Shown: one piece after another, positions 29,495 to 33,352 of the stretch
How positions within the stretch are numbered: position 1 is the first letter of the stretch
How the letters are laid out: each line of letters begins with the position of its first letter
DNA from: an uncultured Ruminococcus sp.
Lineage (GTDB): Bacteria > Bacillota > Clostridia > Lachnospirales > Lachnospiraceae
Assembly (NCBI GenBank): GCA_904418845.1
Contig: CAJFQC010000024.1
Span: 1-33,352 of the forward strand
Length of the DNA: 33,352 nt
Direction of reading: 5' to 3'
The notes under the pieces: model-generated
What the model was told of the DNA's origin: nothing
Databases searched by the model: none
Seen by the model: only the letters and a program-made list of their open reading frames with translations
Program-made: the position numbers and the translations under genes

Positions 29495-30888
29495 TGGCAG
29501 ATATGTTAAAGAAAGTGCCTGTCAAAGAGCAGGACGCAAAAGTACGCGCGACAAATTTCGAAGAGGTTTGTCTGGGATATAATCTGGAAGAAGCCATGGA
29601 TGAGGCTGTAAGATGTTTAAACTGCAAAAATGCAAAGTGCATTCAGGGATGTCCGGTATCCATTGATATTCCGGCATTCATCCAGGAAGTAAAAGAAGGA
29701 AATATCGAGGAAGCATACAAGGTGATTGGAAAGTCCAGTGCGCTTCCGGCGATCTGCGGACGTGTCTGCCCGCAGGAGTCACAGTGCGAGGGCAAATGTA
29801 TCCGCGGCATCAAAGGTGAGCCGGTATCCATCGGTAAGCTGGAGAGATTCGTGGCGGACTATGCCCTTGAGAATGATATCAAACCCGTAGGCGCAGAGAA
29901 AATGAACGGCCATAAGGTGGCTGTTATCGGTTCCGGCCCGGCAGGCCTGACCTGCGCGGGAGACCTTGCGAAGATGGGATATGATGTGACGGTGTTTGAA
30001 GCGCTCCACGAGCTGGGCGGCGTGCTTGTGTACGGTATCCCTGAGTTCCGTCTTCCGAAGCAGAAAGTTGTTGCAAAAGAGATCGAGAAGGTGAAAGAGC
30101 TGGGAGTGAAATTCGAGTCCAATGTGGTGATCGGTAAGTCTACGACCATTGACCAGCTTATGGAAGAGGAAGGATTTGAGGCTGTATTTATCGGATCAGG
30201 GGCAGGTCTTCCGATGTTCATGGGTATCCCGGGTGAGAACGCCAACGGTGTGTTTTCCGCAAATGAGTACCTGACGAGAAGCAACCTGATGAAGGCCTTT
30301 GACGACAGCTATGACACACCCATCGTAGCAGGAAAGAAAGTTGCTGTCGTGGGGGGCGGTAACGTGGCTATGGACGCTGCAAGAACAGCACTCCGTCTGG
30401 GCGCTGACGTACATATCGTGTACCGAAGAAGCGAGGCAGAACTTCCGGCCAGAGTGGAAGAGGTTCATCATGCGAAAGAAGAGGGCGTGATCTTTGACCT
30501 TCTGACAAACCCGACGAAGATCAATGTTGATGAGAACGGAAACATCACAAGCATGACTGTCATCAAGATGGAACTTGGCGAGCCGGATGCGTCCGGCAGA
30601 AGACGTCCGGTGGAGATTCCGGGATCTGAGTATGATATTGAAGTTGACACTGTCATCATGTCTCTCGGGACATCACCGAACCCGCTCATCTCTTCTACAA
30701 CGAGAGGGCTGGAGACGAACCGCAGGAAATGTATCGTTGCCGATGAGGAGAACGGTCAGACTTCCAAGGAAGGCGTGTTCGCAGGCGGAGACGCCGTGAC
30801 AGGCGCGGCTACGGTAATCCTCGCCATGGGTGCCGGAAAAGCCGGGGCAAAGGGTATTGATGAATATCTGAAAGGCAAAGACGAATAA
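29494..30888 (+). CDS. nfnB: NfnB: NADPH-binding bifurcating subunit (GltD-like)
   Basis: A 464-residue flavoprotein often annotated as NADPH-dependent glutamate synthase (GltA). The N-terminal domain holds two Cys groups for [4Fe-4S] clusters: CLNCKNAKCIQGCP and CGRVCPQESQCEGKC. The FAD loop is VIGSGPAGLTCAGDLA, the NADPH loop VVGGGNVAMDAARTALRLG, and GVFAGGDAVTGAATVI closes the FAD domain. Next to nfnA it forms the cytoplasmic NfnAB complex, which makes NADPH from NADH and reduced ferredoxin. There is no glutamate synthase large subunit nearby. A terminator follows the stop. Confidence 0.9.
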   Translation: MADMLKKVPVKEQDAKVRATNFEEVCLGYNLEEAMDEAVRCLNCKNAKCIQGCPVSIDIPAFIQEVKEGNIEEAYKVIGKSSALPAICGRVCPQESQCEGKCIRGIKGEPVSIGKLERFVADYALENDIKPVGAEKMNGHKVAVIGSGPAGLTCAGDLAKMGYDVTVFEALHELGGVLVYGIPEFRLPKQKVVAKEIEKVKELGVKFESNVVIGKSTTIDQLMEEEGFEAVFIGSGAGLPMFMGIPGENANGVFSANEYLTRSNLMKAFDDSYDTPIVAGKKVAVVGGGNVAMDAARTALRLGADVHIVYRRSEAELPARVEEVHHAKEEGVIFDLLTNPTKINVDENGNITSMTVIKMELGEPDASGRRRPVEIPGSEYDIEVDTVIMSLGTSPNPLISSTTRGLETNRRKCIVADEENGQTSKEGVFAGGDAVTGAATVILAMGAGKAGAKGIDEYLKGKDE

Positions 30889-30901
30889 AAGAAAATATGT
30901 C

Positions 30902-30934
30902 AGGGAGCTGTCAGCAATGATCAGCTTCCTTTTT
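30902..30934 (+). terminator. Intrinsic terminator of nfnAB
   Basis: AGGGAGCTG pairs with CAGCTTCCT (9 pairs, one G-U) across an 11-base loop; TTTT follows. Confidence 0.8.
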
Positions 30935-30950
30935 AAGTCGGGAGGCAGAA

Positions 30951-31649
30951 ATGACGGTAGAAAAGATCAGGAAAAGGCTGTATGAACTGGCGGAGGCAGA
31001 TTATAAAGACTTTAATAAAAAGCTTCTGCCCGGAGTGGAGAAGATCATGGGCATCCGTCTGCCTGCTATGCGCAGTCTGGCGAAAGAGACCGCAAAAGGA
31101 GATTTCCGGGCATATCTGGACGAAGCAGGGGAAAAGATCACACTTGATTCCATCCACGAGGAGATCATGATACAGGGACTGGTGATCGGATATGCGAAAA
31201 TGGACCGGGAGGAGAGAAAAGCCCGTCTGAATGAGTTCGTGCCGAAGATTCAGAACTGGGCGGTCTGTGACAGTTGTGCGACCGGGTATAAATTTATGGA
31301 GAAAGAACCGGAATACTGGTTTAATTATCTCAAAGGATACCGGGACAGCAAAGAAGAATTTGAACTTCGTTTTATGATTGTAGCCATGATGTCTCATTTC
31401 GTGAATGAGGAGCATATTGACGAAATCCTTAAAATATGTGAAAAGACCCGGCATGAGGGCTATTATACAAAAATGGGCGCAGCGTGGGCTTTACAGGTGT
31501 GCTATGTGAAGTTCCCCGGGAAAACAAGAGCGCTGCTGGAACACAATGAGATGGACGATTTTACCCATAACAAAGCGATCCAGAAGATACGGGAATCATA
31601 CCGGGTAAGCAGGGAAGAAAAGGAAGCGCTGAAATTGCTGAAACGATAG
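30951..31649 (+). CDS. AlkD-like DNA alkylation repair protein
   Basis: A 232-residue all-helical protein of the AlkD/HEAT-repeat family, DNA glycosylases that remove bulky or cationic alkylpurines without flipping the base. Typical blocks are KLLPGVEKIMGIRLPAMRSL, FVPKIQNWAVCDSC (the W-A-x-x-D motif with the catalytic Asp), MIVAMMSHFV and YYTKMGAAWALQVCYVKFP. The length is standard. CGGGAGGCAGAA lies before the ATG, just past the nfnB terminator. Members differ in activity and some lack glycosylase function; here the Trp-Asp motif is kept. Confidence 0.88.
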   Translation: MTVEKIRKRLYELAEADYKDFNKKLLPGVEKIMGIRLPAMRSLAKETAKGDFRAYLDEAGEKITLDSIHEEIMIQGLVIGYAKMDREERKARLNEFVPKIQNWAVCDSCATGYKFMEKEPEYWFNYLKGYRDSKEEFELRFMIVAMMSHFVNEEHIDEILKICEKTRHEGYYTKMGAAWALQVCYVKFPGKTRALLEHNEMDDFTHNKAIQKIRESYRVSREEKEALKLLKR

Positions 31650-31684
31650 CACAGTGTTGTGGGCATATATCCATCATAAACCAC

Positions 31685-31713
31685 TTGCCTGTCCTTTCAT
31701 CTCAGGTTATACT
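31685..31713 (+). promoter_or_regulatory. Promoter of cmk
   Basis: TTGCCT (31685-31690), a 17-base spacer and TATACT (31708-31713), 40 bases before the start. Confidence 0.6.
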
Positions 31714-31753
31714 AGTGTCATTCAAATGAGATGATGTTTAGGAGGAATTTGTC

Positions 31754-32410
31754 ATGGGATATAACGTGGCTATAGACGGGCCGGCAGGCGCGGGAAAGAG
31801 CACCATCGCCAAGCTGGTGGCAAAGGAGAAAGGTTATATATATGTAGATACAGGAGCAATGTACCGTGCCCTTGCGATCCATTTTCTGAAAAAAGGGATT
31901 GATGCGGATGACAGGGAAGCTGTGGCGGAAGCGAGCAGGGATGCAGAAGTGACCATCGGATATGAGGATGGCGTCCAGCAGATGTACTTAAACGGAGAAA
32001 ATGTAACACACATGCTGCGCACCGAAGATGTCGGGAATATGGCCTCTAAATCTTCCGCTATTCCGGCTGTGCGCGAGAAGCTCCTGGAACTCCAGCGCTC
32101 TCTTGCGGCGGAGAAGGATGTGATTATGGACGGCAGGGATATCGGTACGAATATCCTTCCCAATGCAGATGTGAAGATTTATCTGACAGCCAGTGTGGAG
32201 ACACGGGCGAAACGCAGATATGATGAATTAAAGGCGAAAGGCGAAGACTGCGATCTGGAAGCGATCGCACATGATATCGCGGAGCGCGATGAGCGCGACA
32301 TGACAAGAGAGATCGCGCCGCTTAAGCAGGCAGAAGACGCAATCCTTGTGGACAGCTCTGATATGACGATCCCGGAGGTTGTGGCAGAGATCTGCAGCCA
32401 TTGCTCATGA
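31754..32410 (+). CDS. cmk: Cytidylate kinase
   Basis: A 218-residue NMP kinase that phosphorylates CMP and dCMP with ATP. The P-loop is GPAGAGKST (residues 9-17), followed by YIYVDTGAMYRALAIHFL. The middle NMP-binding insert has VTHMLRTEDVGNMASKSSAIPAVR, and the CMP site is VIMDGRDIGTNILPNADVKIYL. RDERDMTREIAPLKQAEDA-type residues (here ERDERDMTREIAPLKQ) form the lid. TTTAGGAGGAATTTGTC is a strong ribosome site. The order cmk-ispH-S1 is widespread in Clostridia. Confidence 0.95.
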   Translation: MGYNVAIDGPAGAGKSTIAKLVAKEKGYIYVDTGAMYRALAIHFLKKGIDADDREAVAEASRDAEVTIGYEDGVQQMYLNGENVTHMLRTEDVGNMASKSSAIPAVREKLLELQRSLAAEKDVIMDGRDIGTNILPNADVKIYLTASVETRAKRRYDELKAKGEDCDLEAIAHDIAERDERDMTREIAPLKQAEDAILVDSSDMTIPEVVAEICSHCS

Positions 32411-32508
32411 TCCTGTGGTGTATGCCCGGCGGAAAGAGGCGGCAGAGAGAATAAGACAGCATAGAAAAAGCCGGCAGAAAAAGTGCGGAATGGGGAGACA
32501 TAATCATC

Positions 32509-33352
32509 ATGAAAATAATAAAGGCAAAGACAGCGGGATTCTGCTTCGGGGTGAAGCGGGCCGTGGATACGGTGTATGAGCAGGTAGATACATGCCCCGG
32601 ACCGATCTACACATACGGGCCGATCATCCACAATGAAGAAGTGGTAAAGGATATGGAAAGCAAAGGCGTTGTGGTCCTGCGCTCAGAGGAGGAACTGGAC
32701 GCTCTTCGCGAGGGGACAGTCATCATCCGTTCTCACGGTGTCGAGAAACGCATCTACGATAAACTGGAGGAAAAAAATATCCGTATCGTTGACGCAACCT
32801 GTCCTTTTGTGAAAAAGATACACAATATTGTTCAGAAGGCAAGCGCCGAAGGGGCGCATATCGTCATCATCGGTAATCCGGACCATCCGGAGGTAGAGGG
32901 TATCCGTGGATGGGCAGACGACAGAGTCACTGTCATACAAGATACAGAAGCTGCAATGGAAATAGATTTAGGTAAAAATGAGAAGACATGTGTCGTGTCG
33001 CAGACGACATTTAATTACAATAAATTTAAAGATTTAGTTGAAATTATCAAGAAAAAGAGTTATGATGTAAGTGTTTTAAATACAATCTGCAATGCTACAA
33101 AAGAGCGCCAGACAGAGGCGGAAAGTATTGCAGAATCGGTGGATGCTATGATAGTGATTGGTGACAAGCATAGTTCCAATACCCAGAAGTTATTTGAAAT
33201 CTGCCGCAAGGCATGTAACAATACGTACTACATTCAGACACTTGACGATTTGAATTTGAATCAATTAGGGTCAGTGGAAACAGTAGGTATTACAGCAGGG
33301 GCATCCACGCCCAACAATATAATTGAGGAGGTTCAAAATAATGTCAGAATTA
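32509..33352 (+). CDS. ispH: 4-hydroxy-3-methylbut-2-enyl diphosphate reductase (partial)
   Basis: The last enzyme of the MEP isoprenoid pathway, making IPP and DMAPP with a [4Fe-4S] cluster. The three cluster cysteines are visible: GFCFGVKRAV (Cys12), VDATCPFVKK and LNTICNATKERQ. The substrate-binding RSHGV, NPDHPEVEG, SSNTQK and TPNNIIEEV are present. About 281 codons are in the window and the frame is still open at the edge, but the family is nearly complete at this point. GGGGAGACATAATCATC precedes the ATG. In many Clostridia ispH is fused to ribosomal protein S1; here an ATG with its own ribosome site starts out of frame at 33341. Confidence 0.95.
   Translation, partial: MKIIKAKTAGFCFGVKRAVDTVYEQVDTCPGPIYTYGPIIHNEEVVKDMESKGVVVLRSEEELDALREGTVIIRSHGVEKRIYDKLEEKNIRIVDATCPFVKKIHNIVQKASAEGAHIVIIGNPDHPEVEGIRGWADDRVTVIQDTEAAMEIDLGKNEKTCVVSQTTFNYNKFKDLVEIIKKKSYDVSVLNTICNATKERQTEAESIAESVDAMIVIGDKHSSNTQKLFEICRKACNNTYYIQTLDDLNLNQLGSVETVGITAGASTPNNIIEEVQNNVRI
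33341..33352 (+). CDS. Probable start of an S1-type ORF (cut by the window)
   Basis: ATG TCA GAA TTA follows GAGGAGG at a 9-base spacing and overlaps the 3' end of ispH in another frame. The order ispH then S1-domain protein is common in Clostridia, and such proteins often begin MSEL. Only four codons are visible. Confidence 0.35.

Overview
The window looks like a chromosome segment of a spore-forming, anaerobic Firmicute of the Clostridia, most likely Lachnospiraceae. Evidence: a GerA/SpoVAF-type germination protein, a SpoIIIE-type FtsK, a Rex/iron-alcohol dehydrogenase/NfnAB redox set, Fhs-FolD one-carbon genes, strong AGGAGG ribosome sites, and the Firmicute orders alr-mazF, tepA-ftsK and cmk-ispH. 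The species cannot be named from sequence alone.

Region 1 (about 1-3900) is AT-rich accessory debris. It holds small plus-strand genes: a possible antitoxin, a ribbon-helix-helix protein with a palindrome in its promoter, a DUF6809-like protein and a cut ORF6N protein. A minus-strand unit follows: strong promoter, 36-residue leader ORF, very strong terminator hairpin, 5' half of a methyltransferase joined out of frame to the 3' half of a shikimate-kinase-like gene, then an intact GNAT acetyltransferase. An HD-hydrolase 3' fragment and a tyrosine-recombinase 3' fragment meet head to head near 3400, followed by three GGTGTAG repeats. This reads as the decayed end of an integrative element. The leader-attenuator unit is the least ordinary system in the window.

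Region 2 (about 4000-12460) is core genome with loosely linked genes: a class I aminotransferase, an FMN-dependent alpha-hydroxy-acid oxidase-like protein, dUTPase, a monofunctional peptidoglycan glycosyltransferase, a GerA/SpoVAF-like protein, a DegV protein, and on the minus strand an ABC-F ATPase.

Region 3 (about 12480-19600) starts with rex, divergent from the ABC-F gene, with a 14-bp perfect inverted repeat between the two promoters. Then come nnr (NAD(P)H-hydrate repair), alr, a mazF-type toxin with no visible antitoxin, yebC, a CFI-box protein and O-acetylhomoserine sulfhydrylase.

Region 4 (about 19700-27110) holds tepA, ftsK/spoIIIE, fhs, folD and a membrane zinc-ribbon/TPR/chitobiase-C-like protein coupled to folD by a 4-base overlap.

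Region 5 (about 27120-33352) is redox and housekeeping: an iron-dependent alcohol dehydrogenase with a good Rex-like operator just downstream of its -10 box, nfnA-nfnB, an AlkD-like protein, cmk, and ispH running off the end, with a probable S1-type ORF starting out of frame in the last 12 bases. Rex, encoded in the same window, probably senses NADH/NAD+ and controls the alcohol dehydrogenase and perhaps itself. No rRNA, tRNA or CRISPR array was seen.
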